A DNA stretch of 35,369 nucleotides from Acidimicrobiaceae bacterium (GCA_003153575.1 PLZW01000020.1:85733-121101); one strand, 5' to 3'. Counted from the stretch's first letter, positions 7,310 through 17,050 are shown. The notes: generated by a model not told the origin, from the sequence alone. Numbers and translations are program-made.

Positions 7310-8878
7310 ATGACGATCGCCCGGCCGTCACATCGCCGCCAGTGGCGCGCCTTGGTCGGCGGAGTGCTGATCACCGTCCTGTTGGCCGGCTGCAGCTCCC
7401 CGGTCACGCCGAACACAAAGGCCTCCGCGATCGCCTCGACCTTGCCGGGACCATGGGACTGGCCCTCCTACGGCCACGACGCCCAGCACACCTTCCACGG
7501 CCGCACCACGCTGACCGAGGCGTCGGCCAGGAGGCTCAAAGTGGCGTGGTTCTTTCCCACCGGCGACGCGGTGACCGCCACCCCGACGGTGGTGGGCGGC
7601 ACCGTCTACGTCGGCTCCTGGGACAACAAGTTCTATGCCCTCGATCTCGAGACCGGGGCCGTGCGCTGGAAGTTCCAGCTCAGTGCCCAGGATGCGGTGA
7701 CCCCGTACCCAGGAAAGCAGCCCCGCGACTCCTCCTCCGACGGCGGGCTCGTGACCTCCTCGGCCTGGTATCAGCCCGGCGACGGCACGAGACCCGCCCT
7801 TGTGCTCTTCGGGGGTGGCTACACCCTGTATGCGCTCGACGCCGCCACCGGCGCGTTGTACTGGCGCCACGACTACACGGGCCGACCCGGCCAACCCCCT
7901 GACCCGGCCAAGGACGGGACCCGCATCTTCTCCTCGCCGGTGGTCGTGGGGAACAAGGTGCTGTTCGGGGTGGACGTCGACGGCCAGAGGCAGAGCGCCG
8001 GCTACATCGCGGCGGCCGACCTCGCCACCGGTCAGCCGGTGTGGGAGTTCCAGACCGATGTCGACAGCGCCGGCCGTGTCCTCGACGACGGCTGCGGCAA
8101 CGTGTGGTCGTCCGGCACCGTCCTGCCCGGCTCCGGACTCGTGGTGTTCGACACCGCCGACTGCAACTTCACCGACACCGAGCCGCTGGCGGAAGCGGTC
8201 GTCGCCCTCCACATCGACGACGGGAAACTGGCCTGGGTGTACCGCCCGCACCCCCGCAATCTCGCCTGCGACTGGGATTTCGGGGCCACGGTCAACGCCG
8301 GGATCGATGCCCAGGGGAACGCCACGTTCGTGGGCGCGGGGGCCAAGGACGGGACCTACTACTCGCTGAATCCGGCCACCGGCCACCTCCGGTGGGCCAC
8401 CAACGTGGTCTTCGGCGGATTTTCCGGAGGGTTCATCGCGTCGACCGCCTACGACGGGCACCGGGTGTACGGCACCACCGCCATCGGCGACTTCGGCAAG
8501 TTCGAGAAGGACGTCCAGGTCCTGTGCGACCCCGCCGACCCGCGGGACACGCCGAGACAGCAGCCGACGGTGCACACCTTCGACGCCGCCTCAGGCGCTA
8601 TCGCCTGGCAGGTGAACGGCTCCCCCTCGTTCAGCGCCACCAGTGTCGCCGGGGGCATGACCTTCAACGGGCCGTCGCTCGGCGGCGACGTCCTCCAGGT
8701 GCGAGACGCTCAGTCGGGCCACCTCGTCGACACGGTCGCCGTTCCCGGGCCGATCTGGTCGGGCGTGGCCATCGTGGGTGACGCGCTGGTGACCGGTATC
8801 GGGTCGTCGTACACGGCCCAGCCCTCAGGTGTCGCCGTGGTCACGCCTGGAGGGAAGCCCCCGGTCGTCGGGCCCTGA
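7310..8878 (+). CDS. PQQ-like beta-propeller lipoprotein (quinoprotein-type)
   Basis: A 522-residue exported protein with signal peptide and lipobox LLAGC (Cys near residue 28). The mature part has at least six tryptophan-docking repeats of the quinoprotein propeller: ALDLETGAVRWKF, ALDAATGALYWRHD, AADLATGQPVWEF, ALHIDDGKLAWVY, SLNPATGHLRWA and TFDAASGAIAWQV, the first preceded by PSYGHDAQHTF. This resembles PQQ-dependent dehydrogenases and polyvinyl-alcohol dehydrogenase-like proteins. I cannot see a clear vicinal-Cys or Ca-binding signature, so a non-enzymatic scaffold is possible. It lies 31 bases after the NHL-type lipoprotein. The two may work as one extracellular assembly. Confidence 0.85.
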   Translation: MTIARPSHRRQWRALVGGVLITVLLAGCSSPVTPNTKASAIASTLPGPWDWPSYGHDAQHTFHGRTTLTEASARRLKVAWFFPTGDAVTATPTVVGGTVYVGSWDNKFYALDLETGAVRWKFQLSAQDAVTPYPGKQPRDSSSDGGLVTSSAWYQPGDGTRPALVLFGGGYTLYALDAATGALYWRHDYTGRPGQPPDPAKDGTRIFSSPVVVGNKVLFGVDVDGQRQSAGYIAAADLATGQPVWEFQTDVDSAGRVLDDGCGNVWSSGTVLPGSGLVVFDTADCNFTDTEPLAEAVVALHIDDGKLAWVYRPHPRNLACDWDFGATVNAGIDAQGNATFVGAGAKDGTYYSLNPATGHLRWATNVVFGGFSGGFIASTAYDGHRVYGTTAIGDFGKFEKDVQVLCDPADPRDTPRQQPTVHTFDAASGAIAWQVNGSPSFSATSVAGGMTFNGPSLGGDVLQVRDAQSGHLVDTVAVPGPIWSGVAIVGDALVTGIGSSYTAQPSGVAVVTPGGKPPVVGP

Positions 8879-8985
8879 GTTCCCGTGGGTGGCGTGATCC
8901 CGGAGCTGCATCTGACCTGTTCCGCCCCGACGGGCCTCGCCTCCGCCATGGGGCCCGGTCACGGGCGATCCCTCCCGGCTCAGGC

Positions 8986-10611
8986 TCAGATCTCCTCGGG
9001 CACCATGTCGATCGCCCCGCACGGGCACTCCGCTACGCAGATGCCGCATCCCTTGCAGAAGTCGTAGTCGAACCGGTAGCGCTCACCCGGACCCAGCTTG
9101 ATCACGGCGTTGTCGGGGCAGACCCCGAAGCAGTTGTCGCACTCGAAGCAGTTCCCGCACGACAGGCAGCGGCGAGCCTCGAACAGAGCGTTCTCCTCGG
9201 TCAGGCCTCCGACGACCTCGTCGAACGTGCTGACCCGCCGGGCCCGCTCGAGCTCGGGGCGCCTGGTGCGCGGCGCTTCGGCGAAGTACCAGGTGTTGAG
9301 GCGGTCGAACGTGGCCGGGGCGGCCAGCGGCGGGTCGGTAGCATCCCGTCCGGCCAAGAAGGCGTCGATGCCCAGTGCCGCCCTGCCTCCGTGCCCGATG
9401 GCCATGGTCGCCGTGCGCTGCGAGGGCACGCTGTCGCCGCCGGCGAAGACACCCGCCTCGCCGGTCATCATGGTCGCCTCCACCTGGACGTAGCCGTCGT
9501 CGACGGCCACGTCGGGTGCCCGCTCCAGGAGGGTCAGGTCGGTGTCCTGTCCGAGGGCCAGTACCAGCGAGTCGGCGGCGAGCTCCTCGGTCTCACCGGT
9601 GGGCACCGGGAACCCCTCGTCGTCGAGCCGCACCTTCTCGACCACCAGGCGACCGGGATCGACCCGGTCGACCACCGAGAGCCAACGTACGGTGACGCCC
9701 TCGGCGAGGGCTTCGTCGAGCTCGTCACCGTGTGCGGGCATGTGCCCACGGTTCCGGCGGTAGACGACGACGGCGTCAGTGGCACCGAGGCGCCGGGCTG
9801 TGCGCGCCGCGTCGATCGCGGTGTCACCGCCGCCGTAGACGGCGACGCGGAGACCGAGCTGGGGCGGATCGCCGTCGGCGACCCGGTGGAGCAGGGAGAT
9901 GGCGTCGAGGACCCGGGCCGAATCGCCCGAGGGGATGTCGAGGCGCCGGGCCAGCTGTGCGCCCACCGCCACGAAGACCGCGTCGAAGGCTCCTTCGGCG
10001 CGTTCGGACTCGATGTCCTCCACCGTGTGCTCGAGCCCGACGTCGATGCCGAGGGCGATGATCCGCTCGATCTCCGCATCGAGGACGTCGCGGGGGAGGC
10101 GGTAGGCGGGAATGCCGAATCGCATCATTCCCCCGAGCGCGACCGCCGAGTCGACCAGGCGCACGTGGTGGCCGAGGCGGCGCAGACGGTACGCGCAGCT
10201 GAGCCCGGCCGGACCGCCTCCGATCACGAGGACGCGCTTGCCGGTGTCGGACCCGGCAGGGGGTAGCTCCCACCCCCGGTCGATGGCCAGATCGCCGAGG
10301 AACCGCTCGACGGCGTTGATGCCGACCGCTTCGTCGAGCTGGGCACGGTTGCATGCCGTCTCGCACGGGTGGTAGCAGATCCTGCCCATCACGGCCGGGA
10401 ACGGGTTGTCCTCGACCAGTTGCCGCCACGCCGCCTCGTAGTCACCGGGCTCGGCCTGGTACAGCCACTGCTGGACCCGCTCGCCGGCAAGGCAGGCATC
10501 GCTGCACGGGGGCTGCCGATCGACGTACACCGGTCGCTCGACCCGCCACGAGCCGGTGTGGTTGGCGCGGCTCGATCCCACGTCGAGGGTGATGGCGAAT
10601 GGCGGTTCCAC
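8986..10611 (-). CDS. PorD-like ferredoxin fused to GltD-like FAD/NAD(P) oxidoreductase (delta subunit of the POR complex)
   Basis: A 541-residue protein. The N-terminal domain (residues 1-115) carries Cys36, Cys40, Cys79, Cys83 and Cys87 as in glutamate synthase small subunits. It is followed by the FAD loop VLVIGGGPAGL (about 127-137), the NADPH loop VYGGGDTAIDAARTARRLG with YRRNRGHMPA, and AGGDSV. The end (from Cys482) is a two-[4Fe-4S] ferredoxin: CLSCGNCFECDNC and CKGCGICVAECPCGAI. It should pass electrons between pyruvate:ferredoxin oxidoreductase and NADP(H). GTG at 10611 overlaps the porB stop (TAGTG), which sets the start; the open frame further upstream is the porB antiframe. Confidence 0.9.
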   Translation of the reverse strand: MEPPFAITLDVGSSRANHTGSWRVERPVYVDRQPPCSDACLAGERVQQWLYQAEPGDYEAAWRQLVEDNPFPAVMGRICYHPCETACNRAQLDEAVGINAVERFLGDLAIDRGWELPPAGSDTGKRVLVIGGGPAGLSCAYRLRRLGHHVRLVDSAVALGGMMRFGIPAYRLPRDVLDAEIERIIALGIDVGLEHTVEDIESERAEGAFDAVFVAVGAQLARRLDIPSGDSARVLDAISLLHRVADGDPPQLGLRVAVYGGGDTAIDAARTARRLGATDAVVVYRRNRGHMPAHGDELDEALAEGVTVRWLSVVDRVDPGRLVVEKVRLDDEGFPVPTGETEELAADSLVLALGQDTDLTLLERAPDVAVDDGYVQVEATMMTGEAGVFAGGDSVPSQRTATMAIGHGGRAALGIDAFLAGRDATDPPLAAPATFDRLNTWYFAEAPRTRRPELERARRVSTFDEVVGGLTEENALFEARRCLSCGNCFECDNCFGVCPDNAVIKLGPGERYRFDYDFCKGCGICVAECPCGAIDMVPEEI

Positions 10612-11639
10612 TACGGTCTTCCCCCCTCCGGTCCGGCATCGTCGTGCTCGCCGGGGTCGAGTCCGTATCGGGCGATGTTGTGGTCGGCGATGGCCTGGAT
10701 CCGGGCGATCACGTCGAGACTGGGATGTTCGCCGAAGAGGTGGGCGTATCGCCCCTGAAGGGACAGGTACTCCTCCACCGGGGTCCGGTGGCGGATCGGG
10801 GACACCGCGGTCACCTGGCCCCCTTCGGCCTCGAAGACGGGGAAGAGACCGGTCTCCTGCGCCAGCCGCGCCACACGGATCGTGTCGGACGAGGCGGAGC
10901 CCCAGCCCAGCGGGCACGGTACGAGGATGTGCAGGTAGCGGGCACCGCGGATCTGCATGGCTCGCTCGACCTTGCCCTCGAGGTCGTGGAGGTCGGCGAC
11001 CGTGGCGGTGGCGACGTAGGGGATGTCATGGGCCATGGCCAGGCGGGGGAGGTCCTTCCCCTGGCCGAAGACGTTCCCCGGCTGGCTGCCCACCGCCTCG
11101 GTGGTGGCTGTCCGGGCCGCCGGCGGCGTGGCCCCGGAACGCTGGACGCCGGTGTTCATATAGGCCTCGTTGTCGTAGCAGATGAAGAGCACGTCGTCGT
11201 TGCGTTCGAACATTCCCGACAGGCACCCGAAACCGATGTCGACGGTCCCCCCGTCCCCGGCCTGGCCGACCACGCGGACATCGGTCTTCCCCTTCACCTT
11301 CATGGCCGCCGCCATCCCGGTGGCCACCGCCGGTGCATTGCCGAAGAGCGAGTGCAGCCAGGCGATCCGCCACGACGTCTGCGGGTAGGGGGTCGAGAAG
11401 ACTTCGAGGCAACCGGTCGCGTTGACCACCAGGAGCCGGCCCGCGGTGGCGCGCATGGCGGCGTCGATGGCGTAGCGGGCCCCCAGCGCCTCGCCACACC
11501 CCTGGCAGGCGCGGTGGCCGGCGTCGAGCGAGTTGGTCCGGTCGGCGTCGGACTGGACGGTCCGGTCGCCCGAGGGGAGGAGCCGGTTGCCGACGGCAAA
11601 GCTGCCGACCTGGAAGAAGCGGACCGGCTGGGTGGTCAT
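10611..11639 (-). CDS. porB: Pyruvate:ferredoxin oxidoreductase beta subunit (TPP-binding)
   Basis: The thiamine-diphosphate subunit that decarboxylates pyruvate (or makes it from acetyl-CoA and CO2). Visible features in the 342 residues are HRACQGCGEALGARY with cluster-binding Cys residues at the N-terminus, ATGCLEVF, the TPP-Mg motif VVGQAGDGGTVDIGFGCLSG, and YDNEAYMNTGVQRSGATP. The C-terminal part PCPLGWGSASSDTIRVARLAQETGLFPVFEAEGG is typical of PorB. The ATG overlaps the porA stop as ATGA, so translation is coupled. The pyruvate specificity is inferred from subunit layout; other 2-oxoacids cannot be excluded. Confidence 0.93.
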   Translation of the reverse strand: MTTQPVRFFQVGSFAVGNRLLPSGDRTVQSDADRTNSLDAGHRACQGCGEALGARYAIDAAMRATAGRLLVVNATGCLEVFSTPYPQTSWRIAWLHSLFGNAPAVATGMAAAMKVKGKTDVRVVGQAGDGGTVDIGFGCLSGMFERNDDVLFICYDNEAYMNTGVQRSGATPPAARTATTEAVGSQPGNVFGQGKDLPRLAMAHDIPYVATATVADLHDLEGKVERAMQIRGARYLHILVPCPLGWGSASSDTIRVARLAQETGLFPVFEAEGGQVTAVSPIRHRTPVEEYLSLQGRYAHLFGEHPSLDVIARIQAIADHNIARYGLDPGEHDDAGPEGGRP

Positions 11640-12898
11640 GGTTCCACCTCACCGTTCTGGCGGAGGGCGAGGTCGCGGAGGACGAACTCGGCGGTCGGTC
11701 CGGGTCGGGTCGTCGCCGCGGCCATGCGGGCCTGTTCGCGCTCGACGACCCCGGTGTCGAGGTCGAGGAAGGTGAGCACTTCGAGCTGGTCCTCCCCAGC
11801 CGCGGCCAGCATGGTCTCGAGGTGCCGCCGGGTGATCGGTCGGCCGCCGAGACCGGCGACCACCGTGTAGAGCGAGGACTCGGACCGTTGGGTGGCCAGG
11901 GCGACGTCGGTCGAGAGGACCCCGCCGAACCCGACACTGAACGCCTTCTCGACGACGACGACCCGTTGCGCGCCCGCCAGCGCGTTGGCGACCGCCTGCA
12001 CCGGGAAGGGACGGAATGTCGTGATCCCCACGACCCCGACCCGCTCCCCGGCATCGCGCCGGGCGTCCACGGCGTCCTTGATCGTCCCGAGCACCGAACC
12101 GAGGGCCACCACCACGGTGTCGGCGTCCTCGGTGCGGTAGGACCGGACCAGACCCCCGCTCGATCGGCCGAACCCGCGGGCGAAGTCGGCGGCCACGGCG
12201 GGGATGAGGTCGAGGGCCTCGAGTTGGCGGACATAGGCGAGGTAGCGGACCTCCTCGAACGCCTCGGGGCCGACCATGGCCCCGATGGAGACCGGGTCGT
12301 CGGGATCGAGCACCTGGCGAGGCTCGAAGGGGGGAAGGAAGGCATCCACTGCATCCTGCTCGGGAACGTCGATGCCTTCGATGGCGTGGGTCAAGATGAA
12401 CCCGTCCATGCACACCATCACCGGGAGCGAGAGGCGCTCGGCGATGACGAACGCTTGGACGTGCAGGTCGACGGCTTCCTGGTTGGTCTCGGCGAACAGC
12501 TGGATCCATCCCGTGTCGCGTACCGACATGGCATCGCTGTGGTCGTTCCAGATGTTGATGGGCCCGCCTATGGTCCGGTTGGCCAGGGTCATCACGATGG
12601 GGAGCCCGAGCCCCGAGGCGTTGTAGACGGCTTCCATCATGAACAGGAGGCCCTGGCTGGCGGTGGCCGTGTAGGCCCGTGCCCCCGCCGCCGAGGCGCC
12701 GATGGACACGGACATGGCCGCGAACTCCGACTCGACGTTGATGAACTCGCACGGGGACAGGGCGCCGGACTTCACCATGGCACCGACGGCCTCGATGATG
12801 TGGGTCTGCGGGGAGATGGGATAGGCGCAGACCACCTCGGGACGGCAGCACGCCACCGTCTCGGCCACGGCCCGGGAGCCCTCAATCTGCCGCAGCAT
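11636..12898 (-). CDS. porA: Pyruvate:ferredoxin oxidoreductase alpha subunit
   Basis: The 420-residue alpha subunit contains the pyrimidine-binding TPP domain: GSRAVAETVACCRPEVVCAYPISPQTHIIEAVG at the N-terminus, FINVESEFAAMSVSIGASAAGARAYTATASQG, and NIWNDHSDAMSVRDTGWIQLFAETNQEA. A transketolase C-terminal domain follows (GSVLGTIKDAVDARRDAGERVGVVGITTFRPFP). ATG at 12898, starting MLRQIEGSRAV, is chosen over the ATG at 12973 because the extra N-terminal residues are Pro-rich and lie inside porG. The chosen start overlaps the porG end by 17 bases. It works with PorG, PorB and the ferredoxin subunit. Confidence 0.93.
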   Translation of the reverse strand: MLRQIEGSRAVAETVACCRPEVVCAYPISPQTHIIEAVGAMVKSGALSPCEFINVESEFAAMSVSIGASAAGARAYTATASQGLLFMMEAVYNASGLGLPIVMTLANRTIGGPINIWNDHSDAMSVRDTGWIQLFAETNQEAVDLHVQAFVIAERLSLPVMVCMDGFILTHAIEGIDVPEQDAVDAFLPPFEPRQVLDPDDPVSIGAMVGPEAFEEVRYLAYVRQLEALDLIPAVAADFARGFGRSSGGLVRSYRTEDADTVVVALGSVLGTIKDAVDARRDAGERVGVVGITTFRPFPVQAVANALAGAQRVVVVEKAFSVGFGGVLSTDVALATQRSESSLYTVVAGLGGRPITRRHLETMLAAAGEDQLEVLTFLDLDTGVVEREQARMAAATTRPGPTAEFVLRDLALRQNGEVEP

Positions 12899-13502
12899 GG
12901 GCCTGGGTGGGGACGGGTCGGGTGGCCGGGTCGCGGGGTGCGAGGGACCGGGTGACATGACGGAAGGCGGCATTGGCGGCGGCGACGTTGCGCTCGCCGA
13001 TCGGTCCGGCGAAGCGCTGGCGGAGGGCCTTTTCGACCGCCGTCAGCGAGATCTGGCCGGTCAGTGCGGCGAAGCCGGCGACGAGCGCGGCGTTGGGCAT
13101 GGGCCGGCCGGTCTGGTCCAGCGCGAACTCGGTGGCGGGGCAGGTGCACAGCCGATCGGATTGGAAACGGCGGGAGAGATCCCCGAGCCCGAGGGCATCG
13201 AGGGGTTTCGAGGTGTTCAACAGCACATAGGCCTCGGGAGCGAGTCCGGCGAGGAGATCGACCTGGTGGATCAAGGTGATGTCCTGAACGATCAGGGCGT
13301 CGGGCTCCATGACCGGCTCACGGGTGCGGATGGGGCGCTCGTCGATCCGGCAGAAAGCGACCACGGGAGCACCCATACGCTCGGAGCCGAAGCTCGGGAA
13401 CGCCTGGGCATGGCGGCCGCCGTCGAAGGCGGCCATGGACAGGACCTCGGCTGCCGTGACCACGCCCTGGCCACCGCGGCCGTGGATGCGGATCTGGAAC
13501 AT
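12882..13502 (-). CDS. porG: Pyruvate:ferredoxin oxidoreductase gamma subunit
   Basis: A 206-residue gamma subunit, recognised by FQIRIHGRGGQGVVTAAEVLSMAAF at the N-terminus, QAFPSFGSERMGAPVVAFCRI, IVQDITLI, LNTSKP and PMPNAALVAGFAALTG. This domain binds CoA-side surfaces in the complex. It begins 27 bases after gap and runs into porA, giving the order gap-porG-porA-porB-delta fusion. The C-terminal 20 residues after RSLAPRDPA are Pro/Ala-rich and probably disordered. Confidence 0.92.
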   Translation of the reverse strand: MFQIRIHGRGGQGVVTAAEVLSMAAFDGGRHAQAFPSFGSERMGAPVVAFCRIDERPIRTREPVMEPDALIVQDITLIHQVDLLAGLAPEAYVLLNTSKPLDALGLGDLSRRFQSDRLCTCPATEFALDQTGRPMPNAALVAGFAALTGQISLTAVEKALRQRFAGPIGERNVAAANAAFRHVTRSLAPRDPATRPVPTQAHAAAD

Positions 13503-13529
13503 GGGAGCGACTCTGGCCTGGACCGCTGG

Positions 13530-14540
13530 TCAGCGGCCGGCTGCGCCGACGATGGCGACCAGATCGGCGAGCCGGCTGGAGTAACCCGACTCGTTGTCGT
13601 ACCAGCCGAGCACCTTGACCAGGCGCCCGTGGGCCATGGTCAACTCGGAGTCGAAGACGCACGAGGCCGGCGAACCGATGATGTCCGAGGAGACCAGGGG
13701 TTCCTCGGAGTACTCGAGCAGGCCAGCGAGGCGACCGCCGCCGGCCGCGGCTCGATAGGCCTCCTTGACGTCTTCGACGGTGGCGCTTGTGCGTACGTTG
13801 GCCACCAGGTCCACGATGGATGCGTCCGGCACCGGGACACGGAGGGCCAGGCCGTCGAGTACGCCGCTCACGGTCGGCAGCACCAGACCGGTGGCCCGGG
13901 CCGCGCCGGTGGTAGTCGGCACGATGTTGAGGGCAGCGGCGCGCGCACGACGCGGGTCCTTGTGCAACGTGTCGACGAGTTCCTGGTCGCCGGTGTAGGC
14001 GTGCACCGTGGTCATGAAGCCGTCCTCGATGTCGAACGCGTCGTCCAGGACCTTGGCCAGAACGGCAAGGCAGTTGGTGGTGCAGGACGCGTTGGAGATG
14101 ATGAAGTCGTGGCTCGGGTCGAATTGGTCCTCGTTCACCCCGATCACAAAGGTGGCATCAGGGTCGTGGGCCGGTGCCGAGATCACGACGCGGGTTGCAC
14201 CGGCGTCGAGGTGCGCCGTGGCACGCTCGCGGCTGGTGCCCGCGCCGGTGGACTCGACGACCACGTCCACTCCGAGCTCTCCCCAGGGGAGCGCCTTGGG
14301 CTCGGGCTCGGTGAGCATGCGGATGCGTCGGGTACCCACCACCATGGCGGCGTCCTCGACGGTCACCGGATCGGGGAAGTGGCCGTGCACGGAGTCCCGG
14401 GCGAACAGGCGGGCCAGCGCGACCGGAGACCCGAGGTCGTTGATCGCCACCACTTCGAGCTCGGGGTGGTAGACGAGGACGGACCGGAGCAGGGCCCGTC
14501 CGGTGCGCCCGAATCCGTTGATGGCCAGGCGTACCGGCAT
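13530..14540 (-). CDS. gap: Glyceraldehyde-3-phosphate dehydrogenase, type I
   Basis: Reversible phosphorylating oxidation of glyceraldehyde 3-phosphate with NAD(P). The 336-residue protein has LAINGFGRTGRALLR (residues 5-19), NDL at the end of beta 2 (Asp35), the catalytic SNASCTTNC with Cys153, the S-loop segment NIVPTTTGAARATGLVLP, and the C-terminal WYDNESGYSSRLADL. Asp35 favours NAD+. ATG at 14540 follows GGGAGGAG. It is the first gene of the POR operon. That is unusual compared with the common gap-pgk-tpi arrangement and suggests a special-condition isoenzyme. A GTGACATTCGGCCCT box lies 77 bases before the ATG. Confidence 0.95.
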   Translation of the reverse strand: MPVRLAINGFGRTGRALLRSVLVYHPELEVVAINDLGSPVALARLFARDSVHGHFPDPVTVEDAAMVVGTRRIRMLTEPEPKALPWGELGVDVVVESTGAGTSRERATAHLDAGATRVVISAPAHDPDATFVIGVNEDQFDPSHDFIISNASCTTNCLAVLAKVLDDAFDIEDGFMTTVHAYTGDQELVDTLHKDPRRARAAALNIVPTTTGAARATGLVLPTVSGVLDGLALRVPVPDASIVDLVANVRTSATVEDVKEAYRAAAGGGRLAGLLEYSEEPLVSSDIIGSPASCVFDSELTMAHGRLVKVLGWYDNESGYSSRLADLVAIVGAAGR

Positions 14541-14616
14541 GCGCGCTCCTCCCGTCAGCTTCGGAGGGCCTGTTCCCTCACGAATCCCATGGTGGCCCCG
14601 ACCGGATGATCGAGGT

Positions 14617-14631
14617 AGGGCCGAATGTCAC
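14617..14631 (-). promoter_or_regulatory. DosR-like box upstream of gap-por operon
   Basis: Minus strand GTGACATTCGGCCCT. It is identical over the first 14 bases from the cooF-proximal end (plus strand AGGGCCGAATGTCA) to the box before cooF, and lies 77 bases from the gap start against 76 bases before cooF. The 14-base core is two six-base half-sites separated by TT, the layout of DosR/DevR sites. Confidence 0.6.
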
Positions 14632-14707
14632 TGCCCGAACGGAGGCCCGGCATCCCGACCGTCCGTCACATCTGGCCCGCAGTGGATCCGGAGATTGGAG
14701 ACCGCGC

Positions 14708-17050
14708 TCAGCCTGTCGAGCTGATCCCGTGACGACGGCCCAGGGGATGCCGTGGCACCGGTGCGGCGTCGTGTGGGGTCCGGCGGGGGTCGGCGGCCTC
14801 GAGGAGGAGGCGCCGCTCGGCCGTGGCCATGGAGTGCCGTACAGCAGGTGCGGCATCGGGGTTCACCGAGACCGAGGTGATCCCGAGCCGCACGAGGAAC
14901 TCGGCGAACTCGGGCCGGTTGGAGGGGGCCTGGCCACAGAGGGACGAGGTGATCCCCGAGTCCTGGCAGGCGCGGACGATCCGTGAGATGGCATCGAGGA
15001 CGGCGGGATCGGACTCGTCGAACAGCTCGGCGAGAACGGCCGAGTCGCGGTCCACCCCCAGGGTGAGTTGGGTGAGGTCGTTGCTGCCGATGGACACCCC
15101 TTCGATCCCCATGCAGGCGTAAGTGGGGATCCAGTAGGCGACCGACGGGACCTCGGCCATCACCCAGACCGGCAGCCCGCGGGCCCCTGGGTGGTCCTCG
15201 ATGATGTCGAGGCATTGCTCGAGCTCCCAGGCGGTGCGGACGAAGGGGATCATGAGCCGCAGATTGGGGGTTTCCGCCGCCACGCGGGCGAGCACGTCCA
15301 ACTCGAGGCGGAACAGGTCAGGCTGGTCGACGTACCGGAAGCATCCCCGGTAGCCGATCATCGGGTTGTCCTCGTGAGGTTCGAACTGGTCGCCTCCCTC
15401 GAGGCCGCGGAACTCGTTGCTGCGGAAGTCGATGCTCCGGTAGACGACCGGGCGGGGCTCGAAGGCCCTCGTGATCCGGAGGAGCGACTCGGACATCCCG
15501 TCGACGAAGGTCTGTTGCTGGTCCCGCTGCATGAGGAGCCGCGGGTGCACCCCACCGAGGGCGTCGGCCACCATGAACTCGGCTCGCAGGAGGCCGACCC
15601 CGTCGACCTCCTGGCCGGCGACCTCCTCGGCGTGCTCGGCGACGGCGAGGTTCACGTAGAGCCGGGTGGCGAGTTCGGTGGCTGCCGGACCGGTGCCGAC
15701 CGGTGCTGCAGCAGTCGCCGATGCAAGCCGCTCCCGGGACGGCGCTCCTTCGAGGACCTGTCCGCGTCCGCCGTCGATCGTGACCACCTCGCCGTCCCGC
15801 AACACCGTGGTGGCCGAGCGGGTCCCGACGACGCAGGGCACTCCGAGCTCGCGGGCGACGATGGCCGCGTGGCAGGTCATGCCGCCCCCGTCGGTGACCA
15901 GGGCCGAGGCGCGTCGGATGGCCGGCACCCAGTCGGGGCTGGTCATCGGGGCCACCAGGACCTCCCCGTCGAGCAGGTGGGACCCGTCTTCGGGCGTGAG
16001 CAATACCCGGACCCTGCCCGAGGTGACGCCCTTGGAGGCGGCGAGCCCTTGGACCAGCACCTTCTGTGGCCCTGGCGATGCCACCGGCGAGCCAGGAGTG
16101 GCGTCCTGGAGCGTGGTGATGGGACGAGACTGGACGAGGTAGACGGTGCCCCCCACCATGGCCCACTCGGTGTCCTGCGGGGAGCCGTAGTGCCGCTCGA
16201 CTGCCAGGCCCAACCGGGCCAGTTCGAGCACCTCGGGATCGGTGAGGACGCGTGCCCCGCCCTCCTCGGCCGACAGCGGCACCTCCAGGTCACCCCCATC
16301 GGGGCCGCGGACGATCTTGAACGACTGATGGCCGATGCGAACGCTCTCCAGGCGTGGCCCCTCTTTGATCACCTCGTAGGTGTCCACCTCTACCATCCCG
16401 GACACCACCACTTCGCCCTGGCCGAAGGCCGCCTCGATGACGATCCGGTCGGTGGCGCTGGTGGCCGGGTCAGCGGTGAACATCACCCCGGAGCGCTCGG
16501 AAGCCACCATCTCCTGGACGATCACCGCAAGGGCGGGCTCGTCCGTGATCTCCTCGATGGAGCGGTAGGCGATGACCCGCTCCCCGTAGATCGAGGCCCA
16601 GCAGTCGACCAGGCGCTGGAGCAGCTGGTCGTCGCCCGCCACGTTGGTGTAGGTCACGTTCATACCGGCGAAGGAGGTGCCCGAAGTGTCCTCGCCGGTA
16701 CCCGACGAGCGCACCGCGACCCGTATCCCGTCTCCGAGCTTGTGGTAGGCGTCGAGCACCGCGGTGCGTAGCTCGGGCGAAACGGGCATCTGGGCCACGA
16801 GGCTCTGGGCCTTCGCGGCGATGTCCCGCAGGCTGGCTGGATCGTCGATGTCCATCCCGTCGAGCAGATCCACGAGCTGGGAGCGGATCCCGCTGTGCTC
16901 GATGGCGTCGCGGTAGGCGCCGGCGGTGACGACGAACCCGGGTGGGACCGGCAGGCCGGCCCCGGTCAACTCGCCCAGATTGGCACCCTTACCGCCCACC
17001 AGGTCGACGTCGCCGACAGACAGGTCCGTGAACCACATCACCGATTGCAT
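14708..17050 (-). CDS. ppsA: Phosphoenolpyruvate synthase (pyruvate, water dikinase)
   Basis: Converts pyruvate and ATP to PEP, AMP and phosphate, the first step of gluconeogenesis from pyruvate. The 780 residues show the N-terminal ATP-grasp domain ([25 protein letters not shown] at the start, [19 protein letters not shown] near residue 115-135). Next comes the swivelling phosphohistidine domain with [24 protein letters not shown] (His near residue 410). The C-terminal PEP-binding barrel has [17 protein letters not shown] and [15 protein letters not shown] at 17050 follows a strong GGAGGAG, so the further upstream ATG at 17116 is rejected. It is between gap and the CoA-transferase on the same strand with intergenic gaps of 167 and 272 bases. 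Confidence 0.95.
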   Translation of the reverse strand: MQSVMWFTDLSVGDVDLVGGKGANLGELTGAGLPVPPGFVVTAGAYRDAIEHSGIRSQLVDLLDGMDIDDPASLRDIAAKAQSLVAQMPVSPELRTAVLDAYHKLGDGIRVAVRSSGTGEDTSGTSFAGMNVTYTNVAGDDQLLQRLVDCWASIYGERVIAYRSIEEITDEPALAVIVQEMVASERSGVMFTADPATSATDRIVIEAAFGQGEVVVSGMVEVDTYEVIKEGPRLESVRIGHQSFKIVRGPDGGDLEVPLSAEEGGARVLTDPEVLELARLGLAVERHYGSPQDTEWAMVGGTVYLVQSRPITTLQDATPGSPVASPGPQKVLVQGLAASKGVTSGRVRVLLTPEDGSHLLDGEVLVAPMTSPDWVPAIRRASALVTDGGGMTCHAAIVARELGVPCVVGTRSATTVLRDGEVVTIDGGRGQVLEGAPSRERLASATAAAPVGTGPAATELATRLYVNLAVAEHAEEVAGQEVDGVGLLRAEFMVADALGGVHPRLLMQRDQQQTFVDGMSESLLRITRAFEPRPVVYRSIDFRSNEFRGLEGGDQFEPHEDNPMIGYRGCFRYVDQPDLFRLELDVLARVAAETPNLRLMIPFVRTAWELEQCLDIIEDHPGARGLPVWVMAEVPSVAYWIPTYACMGIEGVSIGSNDLTQLTLGVDRDSAVLAELFDESDPAVLDAISRIVRACQDSGITSSLCGQAPSNRPEFAEFLVRLGITSVSVNPDAAPAVRHSMATAERRLLLEAADPRRTPHDAAPVPRHPLGRRHGISSTG

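Noticed and set aside
8879..8985. Possible bidirectional terminator between convergent genes
   Set aside because: Only a 5-bp GCCCG/CGGGC stem is visible and no T-run; too weak to call.
9915..9928. GGGCCG-AA-TCGCCC, a look-alike of the DosR-like box
   Set aside because: Lies inside the PorD-GltD fusion coding region and lacks the GTCAC-type half; expected by chance at this GC content.
12897..14609. Plus-strand open frame of 570 codons opposite porG and gap
   Set aside because: Antisense shadow of well-recognised genes; no family features.
15068..16771. Plus-strand open frame of 567 codons opposite ppsA
   Set aside because: Antisense shadow; the ppsA motifs are on the minus strand.
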